Below are positions 14,547 to 21,838 of a stretch of 33,197 nt of DNA, piece by piece. The translations under genes and the position numbers were made by a program. The stretch is from JANWHZ01 sp041487535 (GTDB lineage Bacteria; Patescibacteriota; Saccharimonadia; Saccharimonadales; UBA4665). Numbering within the stretch: the first letter of the stretch is position 1; the number at the start of each line of letters is the position of its first letter. The notes below the pieces were generated by a model that did no database searches, was not told where the DNA came from, and saw only the letters and a program-made list of their open reading frames with translations. Where the stretch lies: assembly GCA_041487535.1 (NCBI GenBank), contig JBGPNM010000006.1:1-33197 (forward strand), given 5' to 3'.

Positions 14547-14986
14547 CTATAGTATGCGTAAACATCGGACAGTCGCGTCTTGGCTGTTAAAGATTTTGTC
14601 GGCACCAATGTGTAATCGGGGTACCTTGTTTAGGATGCGGCCGACAGATTGTGAATCACTAAGCTAGGAGAGTACATTCGTATATATCAAAACGTTCTCG
14701 AGTGTACTTATCAACGGCTTGATAGCCATGTCAACTTCAAGGTATGTACGTAGCTTGCCAGCCAAGAAGCCAGCTTGGTAGTTTAAACTTAATCAGCTCA
14801 TGATACCAAAAGGAGCTCATATCGGTTCTTTAGTTACAGCATTCCTACTAGAGTCATCTGTGGACGGCCTCGCGCTACGCCACTGCAACCAAACTTCAAC
14901 AAAGTAAAGCTGTCATTTATGCTTATCAGACAACCCAAAGGACAAACGGTGGCAGTTGGATAAGAAGACCCTAGATATATAAGCAA
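14547..14986. other. 440-bp stretch without a recognisable gene
   Basis: I see no supported coding frame. The stretch contains an imperfect 10-bp stem (14671-14680 with 14699-14708, one mismatch, 18-nt loop) and a small CCAAG/CTTGG hairpin near 14760-14776. These may be decayed terminators of the protease gene. No transposon ends were found. Confidence 0.4.
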
Positions 14987-15151
14987 ATGCTATTTCCTGC
15001 TGGAATACAGCTTCTGCCAGACAAAAAAGTTTACATACCGGAAATTAGCTTAATTTACACCTTTGGGGCAAACAAAAAGCTGCCCGAAGACGGCAATTTT
15101 ACTATACTGGAGGCCCTTATGCGAGAACTCTCGATTCTAGAAAATGCGTGA
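14987..15151 (+). CDS. possible 54-residue ORF
   Basis: An ATG-started frame of 54 codons begins MLFPAGIQLL and ends SILENA before a TGA at 15149-15151. The composition is ordinary and coding-like (VYIPEISLIYTFG strand, then a LEALMRELSILEN helix). An in-frame TAG at 14972 shows it cannot extend further upstream. Its stop abuts the stop of the convergent AAA ATPase gene. No family is recognised and no clear ribosome-binding site is visible. It may be a small protein or the tail of a lost gene. Confidence 0.35.
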   Translation: MLFPAGIQLLPDKKVYIPEISLIYTFGANKKLPEDGNFTILEALMRELSILENA

Positions 15152-16585
15152 TTAGGTTAGGAGAAAGTAACTAAACGGGACCTTAACAACATTCTTCGAT
15201 GGGTTAATGCTCAACGGGGCGCTGGATATTGACAATCCATAAGCGCCACCATACCGAGTGAGAGTATTTTCTGCTTGACGGTAGTCTTTAGTCCCGTATC
15301 CAACCTCAATTGCAATTTGGTTAGCTCCTGATCTGGTTATGAAATCAGCTCCTGCGTCACTGCTATCATAGTTGAGTGCGGAGCCGATACGACCCCCCAG
15401 CATTCGATGCAACTGCATGCCGACTGCGTCTTCCCATAACATGCCCTTGTAGTGATCGTACGGTTGCGAGGAGCCAATAAGGTTGAAGAACATGCTCCTG
15501 TATGCAGAAGAGAGGAATAGGTACTTGGAAGGTTTTTTCGCGTGGGTTCCAGAGACTCCGTACGGGTATACTCTTAATAAAACCTCGGATTGTTCTAGAA
15601 CATTGAGCGCATCAATAACAGTGTTGACTGCAAGATTGTGCATTTTACCAAGGTTGCCCAAACTCGTTACGCCACTATTAGCTAAGGCATATAGGATTTG
15701 TTGAATTTTCCCCAGAGTAATTTGATCAAACTTTCCCAGTTGAGCAACATCCTTATTGACTACGCTACTAAGAGTGTGCTCTATTTGTTCGTAGATTATC
15801 GGCTCTTGCGTATACTGAAGTGTAAACGGCAACGACCCATACTTTAGATACATGTCGAGCTCTAGCCTGTTTATATTTGACCAATACCTCATGGCATTCT
15901 TTTTAAGCAGGGAGAGTCTCTCGTGAACTTGTTCTGCATCTTTTGACTCATACAGAGCTTGACGTATCTCAGCGCCCAGCCCCTTAATAGGCATCTTTTC
16001 TTGCTTTATCATCATGTACTCTGTAAATGAAAGCGGATAGAGTCTTTCCAGAGTGATGCGGCGAGATACATCGGGGTTGAGCCTTAGTGCTAGTGCGGAT
16101 GATCCAGTACAAAAGATAAATACTCTTTTAGTACGATCATATAAACTCTTCAATACGACGCCCAATTCGTCGTCATACTGAACCTCGTCTATAAAAAGGT
16201 AAACTGTTTCTTGCAAGCTTTCGAAGGGCTCGCTCAGCAATTCCTCATAGACGGTCAATATATCGTTCAGCCTGACTCCGAGAACCCGTTTAGCTTCATC
16301 AAGAGAGATATATAGCTTATGATTCGATTTACAATTTAGTTGAGTATATATTTGGGCGAGCAAAGTAGTCTTGCCCGAACCCCTCAAGCCAGGTACTGCG
16401 ATCCATCTCGGTTCCTTACCCTTGAGGTTAAAATCTCTAATATATTTTTCAAGCGGTAAAACAGCACTGCGACGTAAAAGTGGTTTACCATTTCGATCTA
16501 CCGTGTAAGACTCCAGTCGTGATGCAGCTTGACTTAGCTGAGTCCTAAGATAGACCATAACTTTTTCATGAGTAGCTTGATCCAT
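15152..16585 (-). CDS. AAA-type ATPase with DUF4143/PD-(D/E)xK-like C-terminus
   Basis: The 477-residue protein has Walker A GLRGSGKTT (66-74), Walker B YLFIDEVQY (129-137) and a sensor-like FCTGSSALAL. The following RRITLERLYPLSFTEYM is typical of the AAA_14 group of bacterial and archaeal ATPases. After a winged-helix-like region (about 290-330) the C-terminus has WEDAVGMQLHRML, then GADFI...IAIEVGYGTK, which fits the D-x(n)-E-x-G/K core of restriction-endonuclease-like folds (DUF4143). The family is common in archaea, CPR bacteria and hosts of symbionts; its function is poorly known. The ribosome-binding site AAGGAG lies 6 nt before the ATG, and an AT-rich promoter/operator region precedes it. 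Confidence 0.82.
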   Translation of the reverse strand: MDQATHEKVMVYLRTQLSQAASRLESYTVDRNGKPLLRRSAVLPLEKYIRDFNLKGKEPRWIAVPGLRGSGKTTLLAQIYTQLNCKSNHKLYISLDEAKRVLGVRLNDILTVYEELLSEPFESLQETVYLFIDEVQYDDELGVVLKSLYDRTKRVFIFCTGSSALALRLNPDVSRRITLERLYPLSFTEYMMIKQEKMPIKGLGAEIRQALYESKDAEQVHERLSLLKKNAMRYWSNINRLELDMYLKYGSLPFTLQYTQEPIIYEQIEHTLSSVVNKDVAQLGKFDQITLGKIQQILYALANSGVTSLGNLGKMHNLAVNTVIDALNVLEQSEVLLRVYPYGVSGTHAKKPSKYLFLSSAYRSMFFNLIGSSQPYDHYKGMLWEDAVGMQLHRMLGGRIGSALNYDSSDAGADFITRSGANQIAIEVGYGTKDYRQAENTLTRYGGAYGLSISSAPLSINPSKNVVKVPFSYFLLT

Positions 16586-16608
16586 AATTTTCTCCTTATC
16601 AACACAAT

Positions 16609-16636
16609 GATATAGTAAAGCTACTTACTTTGTTAA
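16609..16636 (-). promoter_or_regulatory. promoter of the AAA ATPase gene
   Basis: Read on the minus strand, TTAACA (16631-16636) and TATATC (16609-16614) are separated by 16 bp, placing the start of transcription about 20 nt before the ATG's ribosome-binding site. The surrounding 100 bp is very AT-rich compared with the genes. Confidence 0.45.
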
Positions 16637-16655
16637 TGTATTAATATAGTAAGTA
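16622..16655. promoter_or_regulatory. inverted repeat overlapping the AAA ATPase promoter (operator candidate)
   Basis: TACTTACT at 16622-16629 is repeated in inverse at 16648-16655 with an 18-bp spacer that contains the -35 hexamer. A related ATATAGTAA occurs twice (near 16610 and 16646). The arrangement suits a dimeric repressor site. Confidence 0.35.
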
Positions 16656-16690
16656 TATAACGAGGGTAAAGTCTATTTATACACATAGCA

Positions 16691-16730
16691 AAAATATAAT
16701 AATAGACACCGTGGATGTGGTGTCTATTAT
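16691..16730 (-). terminator. intrinsic terminator of tRNA-Lys
   Basis: A perfect 12-bp stem (16699-16710 with 16719-16730) closes an 8-nt loop. On the minus strand it is followed by TATATTTTTGC. It lies 38 nt after the 3' CCA of the tRNA. Confidence 0.8.
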
Positions 16731-16768
16731 ATCTCGAGGTTTCGAGAGTTTCTACTTTGGGTACGGAT

Positions 16769-16845
16769 TGGAGGGCCCAGTGGGGTTCGAACCCACGACA
16801 CCCTGCTTAAAAGGCAGGTGCTCTAACCAGCTGAGCTATGGGCCC
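16769..16845 (-). tRNA. tRNA-Lys (anticodon UUU), CCA encoded
   Basis: The minus strand folds into a full cloverleaf of 77 nt. The acceptor is GGGCCCA paired with TGGGCCC, the D stem is GCTC/GAGC with an AGCTGGTTA loop, and the anticodon arm is CCTGC-CTTTTAA-GCAGG giving UUU. The T arm is GTGGG-TTCGAAC-CCCAC. CCA is encoded after position 73. The discriminator base reads U, which is unusual for Lys (A in most bacteria). It decodes AAA/AAG codons. Confidence 0.95.
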
Positions 16846-16871
16846 TCGTCAGAACGTACGCCTAAGTCTCG

Positions 16872-16894
16872 TTTTGCCGCACATGACGGCAAAA
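16872..16894. terminator. perfect bidirectional terminator-like hairpin
   Basis: TTTTGCCG (16872-16879) pairs with CGGCAAAA (16887-16894) around a 7-nt loop. With A and T runs inside the stem it could terminate in either direction. It lies 27 bp from the 5' end of tRNA-Lys and would insulate it from upstream minus-strand transcription. Confidence 0.5.
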
Positions 16895-16923
16895 GCTTCG
16901 ACCTACGGCTACGTTCCTCCTCT

Positions 16924-16967
16924 CAATTTTACAAACAGACGACTTTGCTCCGCTGTGTGTAAAATTG
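16924..16967. other. long hairpin in the structured spacer before tRNA-Lys
   Basis: CAATTTTACA (16924-16933) pairs perfectly with 16958-16967, and an inner ACAG/CTGT can extend the stem. It lies between the bidirectional hairpin and the structured repeat copy at 16974. No ORF covers the region. Confidence 0.45.
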
Positions 16968-16973
16968 GTTTCG

Positions 16974-17044
16974 TGAGACAAACCCGAAGGGTTTTTCTCA
17001 TCGCGCGAGGCGCGGAGTGAATCCGCGCTTCGGCTGCTCTTTTC
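16974..17044 (+). repeat. structured intergenic repeat, copy A
   Basis: This copy begins TGAGACA, forms hairpin 1 (AAACCC-GAA-GGGTTT followed by TT), continues TTCTCATCGC, forms hairpin 2 (GCGCGGA-GTGAA-TCCGCGC) and ends GCTGCTCTTTTCC. The same order and conserved ends occur at 25458-25541 and 28259-28328 on the other strand. Here it lies in the spacer between the membrane-protein gene (17116) and tRNA-Lys, antisense to both. Hairpin 1 with its T-run would act as an intrinsic terminator for plus-strand transcripts. Confidence 0.7.
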
Positions 17045-17115
17045 CAGGGGCAAAATAGGGAAAATAACACCGTACATTATCCGGGGAAACTGGGAAAAAG
17101 TCAATCCGCTGGCAG

Positions 17116-17607
17116 CTAGCGCTTACCCCGTTCTTCTTTGTCCCGACGGGGACGCTGCGTCCAAAGGAACAATAAGCTAACTAGCGCGCCGGCGCCGACA
17201 ATAATATCCTGCAAACGTATTGCTTCCTGCCACAGTCGCAAGCCGGTTATGGCGTGCGAGGTACCTGGGGGCAGCAACGGCACAACGAACAGCACCGTCA
17301 AGGAACCCACGGCCACGGCCGGCAGGATATTCATAACTAGCTTTGCTCCGCGAACCGTACGGATCATGAAGAGGGTGGTGAAGATGGCCGGGAATAACAA
17401 CAACCCCAACTGCATAATATTCGTGCTGACCGCGGCGTGCGTCATAAACACGTCTGCAAATGTCTTGGCGTCGGCACCCAAAAACTGCATTACCACGTAA
17501 CCCAGGCACAGACTCAGAAACACCATGGTCGCGTTAATACGCAGCAGCATGAGCACCAGCACAGGGGCAGCCAGCAACCCAAGTACAATAGCCTGATTCT
17601 GACCCAT
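17116..17607 (-). CDS. small polytopic membrane protein
   Basis: The 163-residue protein has five strong hydrophobic segments (about 5-24, 26-45, 64-83, 90-112 and 133-150) and a basic C-terminus (QRPRRDKEERGKR), which should face the cytoplasm. The fold and function are not recognised. The CvpA family was considered, but the signature is missing. It follows the RimK-like gene by 42 bp on the same strand and is probably the last gene of that operon, so it may be the membrane partner of the ATP-grasp pair. The structured repeat copy A lies 71 bp after its stop. Confidence 0.6.
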   Translation of the reverse strand: MGQNQAIVLGLLAAPVLVLMLLRINATMVFLSLCLGYVVMQFLGADAKTFADVFMTHAAVSTNIMQLGLLLFPAIFTTLFMIRTVRGAKLVMNILPAVAVGSLTVLFVVPLLPPGTSHAITGLRLWQEAIRLQDIIVGAGALVSLLFLWTQRPRRDKEERGKR

Positions 17608-17649
17608 ATGCCAAAGTATAGCAGAAGAGGAATGTAGCGGCTTTGACGG

Positions 17650-18555
17650 CTACGCCCCGACTTTGTCTTTTTTATGCCGGGCTTTGGCGTTGCGCTCGAT
17701 ATACTCGATTATCTGGGCCGCGACGTTTCGGTTGGTCAGAGTCTCAGGAGTTTTGAGGCTAGCCGAAGAATTTACTTCCAGGATAAGCGGACCACGAGCC
17801 GAGCGCATCATATCGACTCCGCAAATCGGTAATCCCATTGCTTTGGCTGCCTTAACGGCGGCTTTTTCTTCGTCTTCGGTGAGCTTAACGCGTTTGCCAA
17901 CGCCACCTTGGTGGGTATTGGAACGGAAATCATCAGTTAGGCTCTGCCGTTTGATGCTCGCCACAACCCGGCTGCCGACTACCAACGCACGAATGTCCGT
18001 ACCGACAGACTCTTCAACAAACTCTTGTACCAAAAAGCTCACACCCTCAACGAAGAAGGCCTGCATGACCGCCTTGGCAGCTTTGCGCGTTTCGCCTAGC
18101 ACCACACCGTTTCCATGGGTGCCTCGGGCGACTTTTATTATTACTGGCGCGCCGCCAACAAGCTCCAGCACCTCTTCGAAATCGGCCGTTTCGCTGGCAA
18201 ACACCGTCTTTGGCACACCGACGCCCGCTTTCGCGATCAGTTGATACGCACGTAGTTTGTCGCGGCTGCGGACAATCGCGATTGAACTGGCCGTGGTGTA
18301 TACGCCCTGCATTTCAAATTGCCGGACCACGGCGGTGCCGTATTTTGTATAACTCTGAGCAATCCGAGGAATGATAGCGTCCACATCGGTCAGTTTCTTA
18401 CCTTTGTAGTAGACCACCGGATTGCCCTTTTCGATCGTCATGTAGCACTTGGCATAGCTAATGACGCGGATGTTATGTCCGCGTGCCAAGGCTTCCTCCT
18501 TGAGCCGCCGGGTTGAATAGTTAGCGCCGCCTTTAGACAGAATGACAATATTCAT
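17650..18555 (-). CDS. rimK: RimK-family ATP-grasp ligase
   Basis: The 301-residue protein has the RimK layout. A pre-ATP-grasp domain starts MNIVILSKGG and continues to about residue 95 (DAIIPRIAQSYTKYG). The ATP-grasp core has PVIIKVARGTHGNGVVL (about 131-147) binding the phosphates, VQEFVEES (the E-x-x-E-like segment) and LILEVNSSASL near 256-266 providing the Mg-binding Glu and Asn. RimK-type ligases use ATP to form amide bonds, classically adding glutamate to ribosomal protein S6; relatives extend other peptides or cofactors such as F420. The C-terminal AKARHKKDK is basic. It lies 10 bp after a second ATP-grasp gene with a fused protease domain, forming an operon. Which protein is modified is unknown. 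Confidence 0.85.
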   Translation of the reverse strand: MNIVILSKGGANYSTRRLKEEALARGHNIRVISYAKCYMTIEKGNPVVYYKGKKLTDVDAIIPRIAQSYTKYGTAVVRQFEMQGVYTTASSIAIVRSRDKLRAYQLIAKAGVGVPKTVFASETADFEEVLELVGGAPVIIKVARGTHGNGVVLGETRKAAKAVMQAFFVEGVSFLVQEFVEESVGTDIRALVVGSRVVASIKRQSLTDDFRSNTHQGGVGKRVKLTEDEEKAAVKAAKAMGLPICGVDMMRSARGPLILEVNSSASLKTPETLTNRNVAAQIIEYIERNAKARHKKDKVGA

Positions 18556-18565
18556 GTCGTTTCCC

Positions 18566-19891
18566 CTACTTTTCTACTTCACGAACGATAAATTGCGCAA
18601 ATGCCCGCTGCTTATCGGATACGAACGCCCCTGTTGCAATTTGCGGGCCAGCATTCACTTCTAAACAGTACCACATTTTTGTCGCTACATCTTGTATCAT
18701 GTCAACTCCGGCAATTCCGCGCCCCATGACCTTCGCTGCCATTAAGACACTTGTCTGTACGGCGGCGGGCAACTCCAATACAGGTATGAGCGTAGCCGCA
18801 CCGCCCTTCGATGTGTTGTTGAGATGCGTTGCTTGCGACGTGCGGCTCCGGTGTATCACCAGACTGATGCGCCGCCCCATAACCAAGATACGGTAGTCGC
18901 CACTATTTGATACCATGGCTTGAGCAACAACATAGACCACACGCTGAGCAATCTCTTCGCAAGCCACAGTATATTCCGCCTCGCCGCGAATCAGGTAATT
19001 GTCCTCGCCGCGACTGGCGTGAATACCCTTAAGGATAAACGGCAGGCCAAACGCATCAGCAAACATCCGGAACGCCTGCGGCAACCGGCTCGGCATCACA
19101 AATAGCGAGTCCGGAATCGCGACTTCGTTATCTGTCAGAATCACATACTGATACAGCTTGCTGCAATCAGGAAAGTGGGCTACCGCTTCATCTATGACCT
19201 TAACGCCACGGGTTTGAAGATAGCGCGCCATGGCTGCAGTAACATCTCTCTCGACAGTCGTCTTAAAGTGAACCACGTCGAATGAGGCAATGTCCTCCCC
19301 GGTAGACAGAAGGACAACGTGCGTCCCAAGCTTACCAAACCGGAAGCAAACATCATCGTATGTCGTATGTGTAATGCGGACTTTACCAGCTGACTCTCGT
19401 TCGACTCCGGCAACGAACGCTGCGACGTTCGGCGTCAGCTCCGCACTCATAAGCAGCAGGCGCGCGGGCTTGGCATTACCCTTTGAGGAAACATCCACGA
19501 CAAATCTGCCATGCAGGGTGCGACGGCCAATCAGCACAGGTGAGTTGCTGTGCTTACGGTCGGCAAGCGTAAAGCGTGCCCGGATGAGGTGTCTGGCGAC
19601 TTTCACCCTAAGTGCAACCTTGTACCGGTACTCGGCGTGCCCGAACGAATTCTTTATCGAGACCACGAGATAATCGCCGCTAACAACGCGCTTACCGGTA
19701 TAATACGGGGACGTCCTATCGAACAGGCAGAAGCTCACCTGTCCATTGTCTTCACGAATGTCGCTTACCCACAGGGCTGAACTGTCTGCACCCGTATCAA
19801 TTTTCGCCGGTATGCCTTTTAGACCTAGGTCGGGAAAATCAACAAATTCCCGAGGTCCGATCGTGGTTATTTGCCGTGGCGTTCCCTTCAT
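18566..19891 (-). CDS. RimK-associated aspartic-protease-like domain fused to an ATP-grasp ligase
   Basis: The 441-residue protein joins two domains. Residues 1-150 carry KIDTGADSSALW (30-41), the retropepsin-like D-T-G signature of the RimK-associated 'ATP-dependent zinc protease' family. Residues 160-441 are a RimK-type ATP-grasp: LPFILKGIHASRGEDNYLI holds the nucleotide-binding Lys, RILVMGRRISLVIHR follows, and WYCLEVNAGPQ supplies the metal-binding Glu and Asn. In many bacteria the two activities are separate adjacent genes, so the fusion supports a linked add/remove system for peptide tags. A second RimK-like ligase follows 10 bp downstream. A near-consensus promoter lies 42 bp upstream of the start codon. 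Confidence 0.85.
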   Translation of the reverse strand: MKGTPRQITTIGPREFVDFPDLGLKGIPAKIDTGADSSALWVSDIREDNGQVSFCLFDRTSPYYTGKRVVSGDYLVVSIKNSFGHAEYRYKVALRVKVARHLIRARFTLADRKHSNSPVLIGRRTLHGRFVVDVSSKGNAKPARLLLMSAELTPNVAAFVAGVERESAGKVRITHTTYDDVCFRFGKLGTHVVLLSTGEDIASFDVVHFKTTVERDVTAAMARYLQTRGVKVIDEAVAHFPDCSKLYQYVILTDNEVAIPDSLFVMPSRLPQAFRMFADAFGLPFILKGIHASRGEDNYLIRGEAEYTVACEEIAQRVVYVVAQAMVSNSGDYRILVMGRRISLVIHRSRTSQATHLNNTSKGGAATLIPVLELPAAVQTSVLMAAKVMGRGIAGVDMIQDVATKMWYCLEVNAGPQIATGAFVSDKQRAFAQFIVREVEK

Positions 19892-19932
19892 TGCTGTGGT
19901 CCGTAATGCTCATTAATTATATAGAATGCTGA

Positions 19933-19961
19933 ATTATAACATTATATATTGATTATTGCAA
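19933..19961 (-). promoter_or_regulatory. sigma70-type promoter of the RimK operon
   Basis: On the minus strand, TTGCAA (19956-19961) and TATAAT (19933-19938) are separated by exactly 17 bp. The start site would fall near 19926, giving a leader of about 35 nt before the ATG at 19891. Confidence 0.75.
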
Positions 19962-20257
19962 CAGCTAACCAACCTCGGCGAACACTTCGTAGCAAGGAGG
20001 GTCTCTATCTAACCGTTTTCGCTCTCTCATTTACCTAGCTTATCATTGATTGACGCTTACCTGGCTCATGTTCCGACCGTAGCCTTAACGGCCAGATAGC
20101 CCAGCAGAGCGCCGACTGCCCGCTGCCTATTGATTTCCCGAGCTTCTACTGTTCGCAAAATGCGGGCACATATCCGCTCTTGGCACATGTCGTGGCAGTT
20201 CGTAGCCTGTATTACTCCCCTTGACATTCATAAGCCTTCTACTGTTTACTTTAGGCA
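19962..20257. other. spacer without a recognisable gene
   Basis: No coding frame, strong hairpin or repeat was found in this roughly 300-bp divergent spacer apart from the promoter at its left edge. AAGGAGG occurs near 19997 but no matching start codon follows at a useful distance. Confidence 0.4.
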
Positions 20258-20857
20258 ATGGACAGCACTGACCCTTCTGAGCTAAGGGGCTATTCTAAAT
20301 CCTTTTCAGTGCATGGTGCCAGCCCGAAAGCCATGTTATGGCATGACTACCGAGCGGCTGCGCGACGGTACCGGCAATTACTAGTCGATCTTGACCTAGA
20401 TGGCAAATCTATTCTTGACGTCGGCTGTGGGATGGGTGATTTACTGCCGTACATATACGTACGAACGGAGAACTTTAACTATTTGGGCGTTGACAAATAT
20501 TCGCAGTTTATTGAAATAGCCAAAGAGCGTTACGCTGGCCATGAGTTTAGAACTGTCGATCCATTTATACATGACATTGGCGGAACGTTCGACGTAGTAG
20601 TGCTCTGTGGAGCGTTAAATACCAACGAGCCCAACTGGATGGAGAATCGTCAGCGCAAAATCCGCCGGCTGTTCGAGTTCGCGAACGAAGCAGTCGTATT
20701 TAATATGGCCGGCAGCTCAGTTGACTTGCCAGCGGGAAAGACCGTAGCGTACGCCAAAATCCAAGATATCGTTGAGTTTTGCTATACGTTAACACCCAAG
20801 ATTGGGCTGCGTTCCCAGTATCACCCCAAAGATTTTACGGTCACACTGTTCAAATAA
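20258..20857 (+). CDS. class I SAM-dependent methyltransferase
   Basis: The 199-residue protein has SAM-binding motif I ILDVGCGMGDLLPYI (about 51-65) and a following YLGVDKYSQFIEIAKERY (about 75-92) with the acidic residue for the ribose hydroxyls. FDVVVLCGALNT (motif IV region) and a C-terminal hydrophobic strand complete a compact Rossmann fold. No substrate-binding extension is present, so the target (small molecule, protein or RNA) cannot be named. It is not a UbiE or RsmA type by motif. AGG close to the ATG is a weak ribosome-binding site. The gene stands alone between two gene-free spacers; a T-rich terminator lies about 205 bp downstream. Confidence 0.78.
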   Translation: MDSTDPSELRGYSKSFSVHGASPKAMLWHDYRAAARRYRQLLVDLDLDGKSILDVGCGMGDLLPYIYVRTENFNYLGVDKYSQFIEIAKERYAGHEFRTVDPFIHDIGGTFDVVVLCGALNTNEPNWMENRQRKIRRLFEFANEAVVFNMAGSSVDLPAGKTVAYAKIQDIVEFCYTLTPKIGLRSQYHPKDFTVTLFK

Positions 20858-21060
20858 AACTGTCTGAATGCAGTGCAACTATACACCAGAGGCACACTAG
20901 CACGTGGCCAGAGAGCTCTGTTGTAGCCGGATACAACCCTGTCTGAGCTATGATGCAAGGTCCACTTCGGTATTCACCTCCGCCCCCGGCCCACCAGAAC
21001 CGTCGAGGCTACAATATCGACTTTGAAATTGTAATGCGTATATGCTAGTCTAGGTCGGTT

Positions 21061-21093
21061 GCGTTAGTGCTTCGGCACGCGCTTTTTTATTTT
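21061..21093 (+). terminator. intrinsic terminator before the GGDEF gene
   Basis: GTGC-TTCG-GCAC with an outer GCG/CGC extension is followed by TTTTTTATTTTT. It lies about 205 bp after the methyltransferase stop and just before the GGDEF start. The spacer 20858-21060 holds no gene I can support. Confidence 0.7.
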
Positions 21094-21129
21094 TGCAAAA
21101 TAATTAGCCATAAAATACTGGAAATTTAT

Positions 21130-21837
21130 ATGTCTCCGGAAGTAACTGGAGCTGATGACGATATTGTCTTCGGCACCCATGATAAGTTGACGCGGCTCCG
21201 TAACCTTAACGGCTTTGAGCCAAAGCTTACCCAGTGGTCTGAAGCCGCGGAAGCCGGTCTGATTGATCCGTTTATCCTGATGTATCTTGATCTGGATGGC
21301 CTAAAGGATGTAAATCGGATGTACTTGCATGCTGGCGGCAATAACCTTTTGGAGGCAACCGCAGATGCCATAAAGTTAAGCGTCGGCCCATACGGCGTTC
21401 CGAGTAGGTTGCATGGCGATGAGTATGCTCTGCTGGCGACACTCTCAGAAATCCCGGACGACCAAATGGACAACCCGCCATCCCTACATATGCGCTTTGA
21501 GAGCACGGTTACGAATTTGCAGCTTAGAATAGAGGATACTTTCTTTACAGAGGTAGGCCAGAAGCTCGGCGTGCCCATCAAGATGTTGCAAAATATGGGA
21601 ATTGGCATCAGCTCCGGCGCGGCGCTATGGCGCCCGGGTATATCCACGTCCGAACTTCTAGATGAAGCTGACGTGGCACAGGCTCACGCAAAAGAGGTAA
21701 GGAAAGCCGCCTTTGTCGCCTCGCTGCCTCCAGAGAAGTGTAATATGCTGCTCACGGCCGCCAAGTTTATGATCATGGGCAAGTTATTAGGAGACCAGGC
21801 ACTCGGAGGGCGAGATATAACTCGATTTGTCAGCTAA
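21130..21837 (+). CDS. degenerate GGDEF-domain protein
   Basis: From the ATG at 21130 the protein has 235 residues. LTRLRNLNGFEPKL (20-33) matches the start of GGDEF domains (D.LT.L.NR..F). MYLDLDGLKDVNRMYLHAGGNNLL (51-74) carries the metal-binding Asp54 and the D..K..N..G....L pattern. The signature loop reads HGDEY (95-99) instead of GGDEF. Diguanylate cyclases need this loop to bind GTP; loss of the first Gly makes activity doubtful, though D and E are kept. It may be a GTP or c-di-GMP binding protein. An earlier GTG in frame lies inside the terminator hairpin and is rejected as start. The stop is 1 bp from the dnaJ stop (convergent). Confidence 0.75.
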   Translation: MSPEVTGADDDIVFGTHDKLTRLRNLNGFEPKLTQWSEAAEAGLIDPFILMYLDLDGLKDVNRMYLHAGGNNLLEATADAIKLSVGPYGVPSRLHGDEYALLATLSEIPDDQMDNPPSLHMRFESTVTNLQLRIEDTFFTEVGQKLGVPIKMLQNMGIGISSGAALWRPGISTSELLDEADVAQAHAKEVRKAAFVASLPPEKCNMLLTAAKFMIMGKLLGDQALGGRDITRFVS

Positions 21838-21838
21838 T

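Noticed and set aside
256..14895. The 14-mer ACTGCAACCAAACT occurs at 256-269 and 14882-14895, bracketing the accessory region like att sites.
   Set aside because: The match does not extend on either side, and about one to two 14-mer matches are expected by chance in 33 kb. No integrase is present.
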